This document shows positions 52,870 through 62,029 of a stretch of 64,000 nt of DNA, one piece after another. The DNA is from a bacterium HR37 (GTDB taxonomy: Bacteria > Desulfobacterota_D > UBA1144 > Nemesobacterales > CSP1-2), in the NCBI GenBank assembly GCA_002898375.1, contig BEIN01000003.1, positions 91,449 to 155,448 on the forward strand, in the 5' to 3' direction. Numbering within the stretch: the first letter of the stretch is position 1; each line of letters starts with the position of its first letter. A model generated the notes under the pieces. The model ran no database searches. It saw only the letters and a list, made by a program, of their open reading frames with translations, and was not told the DNA's origin. Both the position numbers and the translations under genes were made by a program.

Positions 52870-54114
52870 CTATATTCCTCCTTCTTTAAGTAGTTCTTCT
52901 AGGTTTGAAAATTCCCTTTTTGTTCCACTTCTAAGCTCTATCATCCTGATTTTTTTCTTTGATTCGAGCAAAATAATTCCGTAGCAGTTAAGATTGGAAA
53001 AATCTTTTTCCCTACGGAGTCTGGAATCCATACGTAAGTCAAGGATAACCCTAAAACCACTTGACCTTAACCACTCTGCAAGACGAATGGCATCTGGTCT
53101 TAAGCTTGTTCTGGAAGGGATAACGGCAAAGTGGATATGGTTGTCTTCATTGATACGGGTTTTTATAACCCCTAAAACCGATTCAACATCAACTGCAAAA
53201 CCGGTTGCTGCCGAATCGTATCCGTATCTTCCGGTTAGTTCATCGTATCTTCCTCCTCTTAGGAGAGGTGAGAGGGAGCTGGGGGATATGATCTCAAAAG
53301 TAACCCCTGTATAGTAGTTAAATCCCCTTAGTTCTGTAAGGTCTATATTGAAATTGCAGTTAAGTTGAAATTCATCGACGATATTTAGTACTTCTTCTAG
53401 CTGTTTAACGTATTTCTTAAGGATTTTTACCCTCTTTGCCTTATCAAGGATCTCTCTGCTACCGTATAGCTCGGGAAGCAAGAGAAAGGCTTCTTTTATC
53501 TCTTTGGGAAATGAGGTTTTTTTTATGGTTCTTTCTAGTGCTTCTTGGTCTTTTTTTTTAAGAGATTCCCTGATCTCTCTTGCATTTTCTACGCTTTGAA
53601 GCAAGAACCTTAGGAGTCCATTGTGACCAATATCGACAACCACATCTTTTATGCCGAGTCTGGAAAGGGATTTTACAGCAAGCGCTATTATCTCTGCATC
53701 TGCTTCTGGAGAAGAAAGGCCTATAAGCTCACATCCTACCTGAAATACCTCTCTTTCTTTGCCACTTCCCTTTTCCTCATACCTTACAACCCTTCCGTTG
53801 TAGCATAGCCTAAGAGGTGGGGTGTGGTTTCTAAGTTGTGTTGCAACTATTCTTACCACCTGAGGAGTTATATCCGGTCTTAGAGCGACGACTTCACCGG
53901 TTGATGGATCAACGAACTTGAGTATCTTTTCCTTTAGCTCATCTCCAAGCCCTACAGATATGGTGTCTAGAAACTCAAACAGAGGCGTTATTACCCTGCG
54001 GTATCCCCAACGAAGGAACTCTTCCAGCAGACATTCTTCAACCCTTCTTATTTCCTCTGCCCTATCAGGGGGAAAATCTCTTACTCCCTGAGGCAGGCTA
54101 ATACGTCCAAACAT
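52870..54114 (-). CDS. hisZ: ATP phosphoribosyltransferase regulatory subunit HisZ
   Basis: A 414-residue histidyl-tRNA synthetase paralogue that activates the short form of HisG. It has the class II fold with LPQGVRDFPPDRAEEIRRVE, TPLFEFLDTISVGLG, LRPDITPQVVRIVAT near 78, and GGRYDELTGRYGYDSAATGFAVDVESVLGV near 285. The charging motifs of true HisRS are altered: the region that should read RGLDYYTGTVFE is RGFNYYTGVTFE, close to HisRS, but the C-terminal anticodon-type domain is reduced. HisZ is preferred because of length and the purA neighbour, yet a HisRS-like enzyme cannot be fully excluded. It starts directly after the serA stop. Confidence 0.85.
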   Translation of the reverse strand: MFGRISLPQGVRDFPPDRAEEIRRVEECLLEEFLRWGYRRVITPLFEFLDTISVGLGDELKEKILKFVDPSTGEVVALRPDITPQVVRIVATQLRNHTPPLRLCYNGRVVRYEEKGSGKEREVFQVGCELIGLSSPEADAEIIALAVKSLSRLGIKDVVVDIGHNGLLRFLLQSVENAREIRESLKKKDQEALERTIKKTSFPKEIKEAFLLLPELYGSREILDKAKRVKILKKYVKQLEEVLNIVDEFQLNCNFNIDLTELRGFNYYTGVTFEIISPSSLSPLLRGGRYDELTGRYGYDSAATGFAVDVESVLGVIKTRINEDNHIHFAVIPSRTSLRPDAIRLAEWLRSSGFRVILDLRMDSRLRREKDFSNLNCYGIILLESKKKIRMIELRSGTKREFSNLEELLKEGGI

Positions 54115-55704
54115 CTAGAGTACTACCTGGGTAACCGAAATTATATTTGGAAGTTTTGATATCTCTTCTAGAACCTCTTCTGGAACGGGAGAGTCTACGT
54201 TTATAAAGGAAATGGCTCTTCCACCTATGCTTTCTCTTCCGAGGTGCATTCTTGCTATATTTATGCCGTGCTTTCCAAGAACCGTTCCCATAGCTCCTAT
54301 AAAACCGGGTTTATCATAGTTTTCACTTATTATAAGACATCCTTCCGGTATAACATCAAGAGAAAATCCATTCACCCTTACAAACCTTGGCTCTTCTTTT
54401 CCAAATATCGTTCCCGCAACCAGCCTCTCTTCTCTGTTTGTTTTTACCTTTATGGAAATTAAGCTGGTAAAGTCTTCAGATTTTGATGATTTGGACTCTA
54501 CAACCTTTATACCTTTTTCCCGTGCAATAACGGGTGCATTAACGTAACTTACAACTATGTCCATTATTGGGGAGAGGAAGCCCTTTAGAGCTGCTATGGT
54601 TAGCGGGGCAACATTGAAGTCAGCAACCTCACCACTGTACTCAATCTGTATCTCCTCAACACCGCTTTTACAGATCTGTCCCTGAAAGCTTCCGAGTTTT
54701 TCTGCAAGCGTTAGATAGGGTTTCATGACTTTAAGCAACTCAAGACTTATTGACGGCATATTGACGGCATTTCTTACAACCCCTTTTAGGAAAAAGTCTA
54801 CTATCTGCTCTGCTATTGCAACTGAAACCTTTGTTTGAGCCTCTTCAGTTGATGCACCAAGGTGGGGGGTAAATACAACGTTGTCCTCCAGGGTAAAGAG
54901 TGGATTGTCTCTATCAGGAGGTTCTTTCTCGTAGACGTCCAGTGCTGCACCCCCTACCGTTCCATCTCTTAAGGCCTCAAAAAGGTCTCCTTCATTTACT
55001 ATTCCCCCTCTGGCGCAGTTAATAAGTATTACCCCCTTTTTCATCTTCATAAATGCCCTTTTATCTATAAGGTTTTTTGTCTCAGGGGTAAGTGGGGTAT
55101 GAATTGTTATTATATCTGCTCTTTCTAATAGATTATCTAAGGAAACCTGTTCTACTCCCAATTTGGCTGCAGCTTCTTTGGTAAGAAAAGGGTCATAAGC
55201 TATAACCTTCATCTTAAGCCCTATAGCCCTTTCTGCAACGAGCCTTCCTATGTTTCCAAGTCCTATAATTCCTAAGGTTTTTCCAAATATTTCTCTTCCT
55301 TTAAATTTCTCCCTTTCCCAAAGACCAGACTTAAGAGAGAAATGGGCCTGGGGAATCTTTCTTGCTAGGGCAAGCATAAGTGCTATGGTGTGTTCTGCGG
55401 TGGTTACGGCGTTGGCTTCGGGGGTATTCATAACAACTATCCCCTTTCGTGTTGCCGCATCCACATCTACGTTGTCTACACCTATTCCTGCTCTGCCTAT
55501 TACTTTTAATCTGTTTCCTGCAGCCTCTATTATATCGGCTGTAACCTTGGTACCACTCCTTATAATGAGTGCATCGTAATCTGCTATTATCTGTTTTAGC
55601 TCTTCCTTTGGAATCCCCTTTTTAACTGTAACCTCTAACTCTGGATGTGATTTAAGTATTTTCAAGCCTTCTTCGGAAAGGCCATCAGTTACCAGTATTT
55701 TCAA
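54115..55704 (-). CDS. serA: D-3-phosphoglycerate dehydrogenase
   Basis: A 529-residue first enzyme of serine synthesis, oxidising 3-phosphoglycerate with NAD. The nucleotide-binding motif GIIGLGNIGRLVAERAIG lies near residue 145, with catalytic Arg, Glu and His in NCARGGIVNEGDL, YEKEPP and TPHLGASTEEAQ. An ASB domain follows (about 320-450) and a C-terminal ACT domain (about 455-529), where serine may give feedback control. The TTG start is nine bases behind GGAGG. It starts a unit with hisZ and purA. Confidence 0.95.
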   Translation of the reverse strand: MKILVTDGLSEEGLKILKSHPELEVTVKKGIPKEELKQIIADYDALIIRSGTKVTADIIEAAGNRLKVIGRAGIGVDNVDVDAATRKGIVVMNTPEANAVTTAEHTIALMLALARKIPQAHFSLKSGLWEREKFKGREIFGKTLGIIGLGNIGRLVAERAIGLKMKVIAYDPFLTKEAAAKLGVEQVSLDNLLERADIITIHTPLTPETKNLIDKRAFMKMKKGVILINCARGGIVNEGDLFEALRDGTVGGAALDVYEKEPPDRDNPLFTLEDNVVFTPHLGASTEEAQTKVSVAIAEQIVDFFLKGVVRNAVNMPSISLELLKVMKPYLTLAEKLGSFQGQICKSGVEEIQIEYSGEVADFNVAPLTIAALKGFLSPIMDIVVSYVNAPVIAREKGIKVVESKSSKSEDFTSLISIKVKTNREERLVAGTIFGKEEPRFVRVNGFSLDVIPEGCLIISENYDKPGFIGAMGTVLGKHGINIARMHLGRESIGGRAISFINVDSPVPEEVLEEISKLPNIISVTQVVL

Positions 55705-55746
55705 AGCACTTAACCTCCGGAAAAAAGACAGAGAATCTTCTATTTA

Positions 55747-55775
55747 AATATATTTAAGTCCTAAATTGTTGTCAA
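55747..55775 (-). promoter_or_regulatory. Promoter of the serA-hisZ-purA unit
   Basis: On the minus strand a perfect TTGACA (55770-55775) and TATATT (55747-55752) are exactly 17 bases apart, about 43 bases ahead of the serA start. Confidence 0.75.
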
Positions 55776-55852
55776 TTGAGAGGGTCTAGAAACACCTTCT
55801 TTTGTTAGCGATTGAGAAGGGTGCCAGATTAGGTTAATCTTAAACGTGAGAT

Positions 55853-56620
55853 ATGTCTTCTGAAGAAGTACAGATGAGCTTTATCGAGCATATAGAGGAA
55901 CTGAGGAGGCGAATAATATGGTCGCTCCTTGCAGTGCTTGTGTGCTTTATACCCGCCTATGCATTTTCAAAGAGGCTTTTTGATGTGATTATGAAGCCCA
56001 TAATTAACAGCCTACCTGAGGGAAGTACGTTAATCTTTACCAGACCTGCCGAAGGCTTTACAACTTATCTAAAGGTTTCTTTCTTTGCTGCTCTGGTTCT
56101 GGCCTTTCCTTTTGTGCTTTATCAGGCATGGAGGTTTATTGCCCCTGCTCTCTATAAGCATGAAAAGCAGATAGTAGTACCCTTTATTTTCTTTGGGACC
56201 GTTTTTTTTGCTGCGGGAGCCTCTTTTTGCTATTTTATCGCGGCTCCGCCTGCTTTTAAGTTTCTTCTCTCTGAGTATTCTTCAGAATATGTAAGGGCTT
56301 TTCCAACAATTGGTGATGCTCTTTCCTTTTTTATGTCTCTTATCTTTGGTTTTGGGCTTGTATTTGAGTTTCCTCTGGTTGTATTTGTGCTTGCCAGGTT
56401 GGGGATAGTAAACTCACATACATTAAGGAGCAAGAGAAAGTACGCGATACTTATAAGCGGTATTGCGGCAGCTGTTATAACACCGACAACAGATGCCGTG
56501 TCAATGATGTTTATGCTGGTTCCTCTTTTGCTCTTTTATGAACTTGGGATACTTGTAGCATGGATATTTGGCAGGAAGAAGGAACAAACCCAGGCTGCAG
56601 AGGTTGACACTACTGTTTGA
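55853..56620 (+). CDS. tatC: Twin-arginine translocase subunit TatC
   Basis: A 255-residue inner-membrane protein with six helices that recognises twin-arginine signal peptides and exports folded proteins. It has MSFIEHIEELRRRIIWSL at the start, the FTRPAEGFTTYLKVSFFAAL segment near 60-80, and GFGLVFEFPLVVFVLARLGIV near 165, all TatC signatures. An ATG seven codons downstream, at MSFIEH, is an alternative start. No tatA or tatB is adjacent. It is convergent with amt across 11 bases. Confidence 0.94.
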   Translation: MSSEEVQMSFIEHIEELRRRIIWSLLAVLVCFIPAYAFSKRLFDVIMKPIINSLPEGSTLIFTRPAEGFTTYLKVSFFAALVLAFPFVLYQAWRFIAPALYKHEKQIVVPFIFFGTVFFAAGASFCYFIAAPPAFKFLLSEYSSEYVRAFPTIGDALSFFMSLIFGFGLVFEFPLVVFVLARLGIVNSHTLRSKRKYAILISGIAAAVITPTTDAVSMMFMLVPLLLFYELGILVAWIFGRKKEQTQAAEVDTTV

Positions 56621-56631
56621 TTTAAGCGTAT

Positions 56632-58362
56632 TTAATCCTCGCCGTATTCCACCCGAAGTCTTGGATTGAAACCACGTAGGAGCAGATTAAGCTTTCTCTT
56701 TGCTTCTTCAGGATTGCCCCTTCTAAAGAAAAAGGTTCCATTGTGAAATTTTTTTACTTGCCTGAATATCTCGTTAAACTCCTTTGGCCTGCTTCCCGTG
56801 CTTTGGTAACACATATCTTCCCACCATCTCTTTATCTCTTCTTTGCTAACGTTCTCTACCACTATCTTAAATGGTTTATCAACCACAGCTTCCCCTTGGG
56901 GTTCTAATTCTTCCCTCTTGGTGAGGGACCTACCTATGAGGCCCTCTCCAAAACCTGTTGAAACCATTCTCATAAGGATTTTCTCTTTTCGTTTTTCAAG
57001 TTCTTCTATCTCCTCTTCAAGGGCTTTGATCTCAGAACTTCCAAGGCTGTGAATCATCTGAAAACCTGAGTATGCAACCTCTCCATGTTCGCTTAAATCC
57101 AGACCCTCAAGCTCCTTCTCTATTGAGACTCTAAGCCCCATTATAGCTTTTAGGATAAAGAGGATTGTTAGCGTACCAAAGAAGGCAAAGAGCCAGGTAG
57201 CGATAACAGCTATTGCCTGGATCTTAAGCTGAGATGGGTTCCCAAAGAAAAGGCCATCAGCTCCTGCAGGGTTTATGGCTTTGGAGGCAAATAGACCCGT
57301 TGCAATAGCCCCCCAAGTTCCGCCTATCCCGTGAACACCAACAACATCGAGTGAATCATCAAGACCCAGTTTTACCTTGAGGTTAACAGCAGCATAACAG
57401 AGAATCCCCGCTCCTATACCTATTGCAATTGCGGACAGTGGGCTTACAAAGCCAGAAGCGGGGGTAATTGCAACCAGACCAGCTACTGCTCCTGTAGCGG
57501 CTCCCAAAACCGTTGGCTTGCGCCTTATAATCCATTCTGTAAACATCCAGCCTAATATGGCTGATGCTGTGGCTACGTGGGTAACCACAAATGCGCTTGT
57601 TGCAAGTGTGCCTGAGGCTAAAGCACTACCTGCATTAAAGCCAAACCAACCTACCCACAGAAGGGAGGCTCCAACAATTGTAAAGGGAAGATTATGTGGA
57701 GGCATGGCTTCTTTCCCGTAACCTATTCTCTTACCAAAGATAAGGGCAGCAGCAAGTGCGGATACCCCAGAGCTTATGTGAACCACTGTTCCCCCAGCAA
57801 AGTCAAGTGCTCCCATTTCTCTCATCCATCCGTTTATGCCCCATACCCAGTGTGCAATGGGGTCGTAGATGAAGGTTGTCCAAAGAAGTATAAAGAGCAT
57901 AAAAGTGCCAAACTTTGCTCTCTCGGCAAAAGCCCCTGTAATCAGAGCAGGGGTTATAATTGCAAACATCATCTGAAAGACCATAAAGGCCTGGTGTGGA
58001 ATGGTAGAGGCATAATCAGGATTTGGTTCTATTCCTACTCCCCTTAGAGCAAACCATTCAAGGCTTCCTATGATTCCCCCTTTATCTGGACCAAAGGCAA
58101 GGCTGTAGCCAAAGAGTACCCATTGGATGCTTACCAGGGCAACTATAGTGAAGCTCTGCATTATGGTGCCAAGTGTATTTTTTGCTCTTACCAGGCCACC
58201 GTAGAAAAGGAAAAGACCAGGAATGGTCATCATAAGAACCAGTGCGGATGAGGTAAGTATCCAAGCTGTGTCTCCTGTATCTATAGAAGGTTCCTGTGCA
58301 AAGGATAGATAAGTAGGCAGGAGTAGGCATATAGCAGTTGTTATAAAGGCCTTTTTCCCCAT
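56632..58362 (-). CDS. amt: Ammonium transporter Amt with C-terminal cytoplasmic extension
   Basis: A 576-residue protein. After a signal-like first segment, residues 25-430 form the 11-helix Amt/Rh channel: GDTAWILTSSALVLMMTIPGLFLFYGGLV, twin-histidine positions in IAHWVWG near 168 and VVGVHGIGG near 340, and FAGGTVVHISSGVSALAAAL. Residues 431-576 are extra: a charged coiled coil (SSEIKALEEEIEELEKRKEKIL) followed by a folded-looking tail (KIVVENVSKEEIKRWWEDM, FFFRRGNPEEAKRKL). Some Amts carry signalling domains there, but this one is not recognised. A sigma54 promoter precedes it. No glnK neighbour is seen. Confidence 0.92.
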   Translation of the reverse strand: MGKKAFITTAICLLLPTYLSFAQEPSIDTGDTAWILTSSALVLMMTIPGLFLFYGGLVRAKNTLGTIMQSFTIVALVSIQWVLFGYSLAFGPDKGGIIGSLEWFALRGVGIEPNPDYASTIPHQAFMVFQMMFAIITPALITGAFAERAKFGTFMLFILLWTTFIYDPIAHWVWGINGWMREMGALDFAGGTVVHISSGVSALAAALIFGKRIGYGKEAMPPHNLPFTIVGASLLWVGWFGFNAGSALASGTLATSAFVVTHVATASAILGWMFTEWIIRRKPTVLGAATGAVAGLVAITPASGFVSPLSAIAIGIGAGILCYAAVNLKVKLGLDDSLDVVGVHGIGGTWGAIATGLFASKAINPAGADGLFFGNPSQLKIQAIAVIATWLFAFFGTLTILFILKAIMGLRVSIEKELEGLDLSEHGEVAYSGFQMIHSLGSSEIKALEEEIEELEKRKEKILMRMVSTGFGEGLIGRSLTKREELEPQGEAVVDKPFKIVVENVSKEEIKRWWEDMCYQSTGSRPKEFNEIFRQVKKFHNGTFFFRRGNPEEAKRKLNLLLRGFNPRLRVEYGED

Positions 58363-58367
58363 GTCTT

Positions 58368-58383
58368 AGCCCTCCATAGGGCT
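58368..58383 (-). promoter_or_regulatory. RBS-masking hairpin in the amt leader
   Basis: AGCCCT and AGGGCT form a six-pair stem with loop ATGG at the predicted 5' end of the amt message. The amt ribosome binding site GGAGGG lies partly inside the stem, so it may limit translation. Confidence 0.45.
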
Positions 58384-58390
58384 CTTAGAT

Positions 58391-58406
58391 TGCAAGAAAC
58401 ATACCA
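58391..58406 (-). promoter_or_regulatory. Sigma54 promoter of amt
   Basis: Read on the minus strand the site is TGGTATGTTTCTTGCA, which fits TGGYACG-N4-TTGCA with ten bases between GG and GC. The predicted start is near 58380. A ten-base palindrome GCATTAATGC (58461-58470, extended imperfectly to 16) lies about 55 bases further up and is a candidate activator site. Confidence 0.82.
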
Positions 58407-58591
58407 TGTGCTTTGCTTTGAAAAGCCTACACAGATAGCGTCAAAATGCCTATAAATTAAGCATTAATGCATAAAAGTTAATCATTAAACCAAAAAGTGA
58501 ATGGGGATTTTGCAAAAAACTGGATAAATAAATGGCATGTAGATTGCTAATAATAACCTTAAGGGATAAAGGCATAGGGAGGGGAGGAGCT

Positions 58592-60172
58592 ATGTTAACT
58601 GTTATAGTTGTTCTTATCCTGGTATTGGGATCTGTCCTTGGTGCTTTTGCAATTAAGTTTTATGTAAAGACCCCACCCAATATGGCTCTTATTAGGACCG
58701 GACTGGGAGGAAGGAAGGTTGTTATAGATGGCGGACTTATAGTGTTGCCTGTGGTTCATCAGATAAAGTGGATTTCTCTAGAGACTGTAAAGTTAAGGGT
58801 ATCGAGAATGAACAAGGAAGCTCTTATAACCAAAGACAGATTTAGGGTAGATGTGGGTGCTGAGTTTTACATGAAGGTGGAACCAAGGGTAGAGGATATA
58901 GAGACCGCTTCAAGGAGTTTGGGTGACCGTTCCTTAAATGCGGATAGTCTAAAACTTCTTTTGGAAGAAAAGCTGGTTTCTGCACTTAGGGCTGTTGCAG
59001 CTGAAAAAACACTTGTTGAGCTTCATGAGAATAGAACGCAGTTTGCAAGGGAGATCAAAGAGTTTTTAAAAGACACACTTCTTTATAATGGGCTTACAAT
59101 AGAAGACGTTTCCATCTTTCATCTTGATCAAACTAAAAAAGACCAGCTTGACCCCAATAACATATTTGATGCAGAGGGTCTAAAGCAGATAACTGCTCAG
59201 ACCTCACAACGCCTTAGGGAGCGAAATGAAATCGAAAGAAACACTGAAGTGGCTATAAAGCAAAAAGACGTCGAGGCAATAAAACTAAAGCTAAAGCTTG
59301 ATCAGGAAAGGGAGTTTGCTTCAGCTGAGCAGATAAAAGAGGTTGAAAACTACAAGATGTTAAAGCGTGCTGAAGCAGAGCAGTTTAGATTTAGACAAGA
59401 GCTAAGCATTAAAGAGGCTGAGATTAACAAGGACAAGTTAATAAGGGAGATGGAGGTTGAGAAGGAAAGGTATCTTATTCAGAAGATGCAGGAGAGGGAG
59501 AAAGCAGAGATTGATAAAGACCTTGCCTTGGAGGTAGCAAGGATTGTGCGTGATATAGAGATTACAAGAAAGGAGAGGGAGAGAATAGAGGAGGAGAAAG
59601 CAAGACTTGAAGCCGAGGCGGTAAAAAGAAGGTCTATGCAGCTGGTTATAACTGCAGAGAAAAAGGCAGAGATGGAAAGAGAAAGAGAGCTTGCAAACAT
59701 AAACTATATTAAGGAACTAGAGATTGCCGAGCTAAAGGCCAAGGCAATGGAGAGACTTGCCGAAGCAAAGTTTATAGAAGGAGAAAAGGAAGCACAGGTA
59801 ATTTATAAGAGGAGGGAAGCGGAAAACGTACTTGATACCAAGTTTATAGTAAAGGATCTGGTGGAGGAGTTTATAAGGAGTGCCCCAGGTATCTTTAGGG
59901 AACTTATGGAGCCTGCAAGAAATATCGAAAGCATACGTGTTCTAAATATTAACGGAGCGGGTTTTGGAGGTAGTGGTGGTGATGGGGGTGATACTGTAAG
60001 CAGGGTAATAGGGTCTATAGTAAGTGCCAGTGCTATCTTACCACTCGTTAGGGAAGCTATAAGGTTTTCGAATTTAGACGGAGATGAGCTGATAAAAAAG
60101 GTTATGGAGTACATACCTTCTGTGAAAGAGGCCTTAAAAAAAGAGAGTAAAGAGGGGATAGGTCAGGGCTAG
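58592..60172 (+). CDS. Flotillin-like SPFH/band 7 protein
   Basis: A 526-residue membrane-associated scaffold protein. It has one N-terminal hydrophobic segment (MLTVIVVLILVLGSVLGAFAI), an SPFH domain at about 30-210 (FYVKTPPNMALIRTGLGGRKVVIDGG, YNGLTIEDVSIFHLDQT), and a very long charged coiled coil at about 210-440 rich in Glu, Arg and Ala repeats. A Gly-rich patch (GAGFGGSGGDGGD) and a helical tail follow. Such proteins organise membrane microdomains. The ATG at 58592 is chosen because GGGGAGGAG lies just upstream; the frame is open from 58532. It is divergent from amt. Confidence 0.87.
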   Translation: MLTVIVVLILVLGSVLGAFAIKFYVKTPPNMALIRTGLGGRKVVIDGGLIVLPVVHQIKWISLETVKLRVSRMNKEALITKDRFRVDVGAEFYMKVEPRVEDIETASRSLGDRSLNADSLKLLLEEKLVSALRAVAAEKTLVELHENRTQFAREIKEFLKDTLLYNGLTIEDVSIFHLDQTKKDQLDPNNIFDAEGLKQITAQTSQRLRERNEIERNTEVAIKQKDVEAIKLKLKLDQEREFASAEQIKEVENYKMLKRAEAEQFRFRQELSIKEAEINKDKLIREMEVEKERYLIQKMQEREKAEIDKDLALEVARIVRDIEITRKERERIEEEKARLEAEAVKRRSMQLVITAEKKAEMERERELANINYIKELEIAELKAKAMERLAEAKFIEGEKEAQVIYKRREAENVLDTKFIVKDLVEEFIRSAPGIFRELMEPARNIESIRVLNINGAGFGGSGGDGGDTVSRVIGSIVSASAILPLVREAIRFSNLDGDELIKKVMEYIPSVKEALKKESKEGIGQG

Positions 60173-60225
60173 CCGGCTCCGGGTAATTTATCCCTGGGAT
60201 TTGTTTATAGTATACACTTCTTGAT

Positions 60226-60254
60226 TTGACAATTCCTTCTTTAGAAAATAAAGT
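60226..60254 (+). promoter_or_regulatory. Promoter of the acyl-CoA ligase and LLM genes
   Basis: A perfect TTGACA (60226-60231) and TAAAGT (60249-60254) are 17 bases apart, 30 bases ahead of the start at 60284. The leader has no clear ribosome binding site. Confidence 0.6.
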
Positions 60255-60283
60255 AAAAATCAAAAAAGTGGGGTACTTTACCT

Positions 60284-62008
60284 ATGGAGCTTCAGGCAAA
60301 AAATACCTTTAAAAGAACCAGGCCAAAGGATTTAAAATACCTTGTTAACATAAAAAGACGCCGTCCTTTTAATCCGAAGTGGTATGAGAAAGAGGATAGA
60401 ACCAAATGGGTTCTTCCCCTTATCCTCAGGGAAAGGGCTGAGAAGCTTGGGGATAGGCCCTTTTTACAGTTTGGAGGTAATCCACCCATTAGTTTTGCAA
60501 AGACAAATCTTCTTGCAAACAGGATAGCAAATGGGCTTATTAATCTTGGAATCAGAAAGGGTGATAAGGTTGCAGTTTACATGCCCAATTCTTCTGACTT
60601 TGTTCTTACTTGGTTTGGGATCCTTAAGATGGGTGGGATTATGGTTCCTATAAACACAGCCTACAAGATGGATTTCCTGCAGTACATAATAGACAGTTCA
60701 GATGCCAGAGTGCTTTTTATAGCCGAGGAATATCTGGATAGAATGCCACCTATTGCAGATAGGATCCCAAAGATTGAGAAGGTTATAGTCTGGACACGCT
60801 CCGGGGATGAGAGGTTTGAGAACTATGGTTTTAATTCAAAGCCCCTTATACCCTTTAGTTCCTTTATAAACGAGTACAAAGAGGATGAACCAAATGTGGA
60901 GGTTAAGTTTACCGATTATGCTAGATTGATGTATACCTCGGGAACTACCGGGTTATCAAAGGGGGTGGTAAGGCCATCTGCTGCTGATTATTGCAGTGCA
61001 AGAAACTATGCAGAGGTTATGGATATTGGTCCCAGTGATGTTTGTTTTACCTGTCTTCCGCTCTTTCACTCAAACGCAATGGTTCTTACCGTATACCCTG
61101 CCCTTATTAGAGGAGCACGGGCCGTTATAGAGGAAAAATACAGTGCCAGTCAGTTCTGGAGATGGATGAAGGAGTATAAGGTTACAAAGTTTAATATCGT
61201 TGGGACGATGTCCTATTTTATGTGGAATACACCTCCTGTCCCTGAGGAGAAGCAGCACAGGGTTGAGCTTGTCCTGGGTTCTCCTGCCCCCCATGACATA
61301 ATAGAGCCCTTTATGGAGAGGTTTAACATAAAGTTTGTAGAGGGTTATGGGTTGACAGAAACTGGGCAGATCACCTATATGCGCCCTGGTGAGCCCTTTA
61401 GGGTTGGTTCATGTGGAAAAGAATCACCCGGTTATGAGATAAAGATAGTGGACCCTGAAACAGATGAGGAGCTTCCAAGGGGTCAGGTTGGTGAGATAGT
61501 TGTACGCCCTAGGATCCCTAACATAATGCTTCACTACTATCATAAAATGCCCGAGAAGACAGTTCAGGATTTTAGAAACTTCTGGTTTCATACTGGTGAT
61601 GCGGGGCGGATGGATAAGGATGGGTATATATACTTTGTCGATAGGGTAAAGGACTATATACGTAGAAGGGGTGAGAACATAAGCTCTTTCGAGGTTGAAA
61701 AGATTGTAAACTCTCACCCTGCAGTTGCCGAGTCGGCTGCAATTGGGGTAAAGGCAAAAGAGGGAGGCTATGCTGAGGATGAGGTTATGATTGTTGTTGT
61801 AAGAAAAACCGGGATGAAGGTTTCCCCTGAAGAGCTTATAGAGTTTCTTGAGCCGAGAATGCCTCATTTTATGGTTCCGCGTTTTATCAGGTTTGTGGAG
61901 GCTCTTCCAAAGACCGGAACTGAGAGGGTGCAGAAAAATAAGCTTCGTGAGGAGGGAATTACCCCTGATACATGGGATAGGGAGATTAGGGGATACTGTG
62001 TAAAGTGA
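60284..62008 (+). CDS. Acyl-CoA ligase (AMP-binding superfamily)
   Basis: A 574-residue enzyme that activates a carboxylic acid to its CoA thioester via an acyl-adenylate. It has LMYTSGTTGLSKGVVRPS near residue 220 (P-loop-like A3), EGYGLTETGQITYMRPGEP near 355, FHTGDAGRMDKDGYIYFVDRVKDYIRRRGENISSFEVE near 435-470, and PKTGTERVQKNKLRE near 545, where most members have KTASGKIQR-type lysine; here the position is K552-like in RVQKNK. The motif pattern resembles crotonobetaine/carnitine-CoA ligase and related acid ligases; the acid is unknown. It is followed 21 bases later by an LLM oxidoreductase gene. Confidence 0.87.
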   Translation: MELQAKNTFKRTRPKDLKYLVNIKRRRPFNPKWYEKEDRTKWVLPLILRERAEKLGDRPFLQFGGNPPISFAKTNLLANRIANGLINLGIRKGDKVAVYMPNSSDFVLTWFGILKMGGIMVPINTAYKMDFLQYIIDSSDARVLFIAEEYLDRMPPIADRIPKIEKVIVWTRSGDERFENYGFNSKPLIPFSSFINEYKEDEPNVEVKFTDYARLMYTSGTTGLSKGVVRPSAADYCSARNYAEVMDIGPSDVCFTCLPLFHSNAMVLTVYPALIRGARAVIEEKYSASQFWRWMKEYKVTKFNIVGTMSYFMWNTPPVPEEKQHRVELVLGSPAPHDIIEPFMERFNIKFVEGYGLTETGQITYMRPGEPFRVGSCGKESPGYEIKIVDPETDEELPRGQVGEIVVRPRIPNIMLHYYHKMPEKTVQDFRNFWFHTGDAGRMDKDGYIYFVDRVKDYIRRRGENISSFEVEKIVNSHPAVAESAAIGVKAKEGGYAEDEVMIVVVRKTGMKVSPEELIEFLEPRMPHFMVPRFIRFVEALPKTGTERVQKNKLREEGITPDTWDREIRGYCVK

Positions 62009-62029
62009 TAACCTGAATTGGAGGTATCC

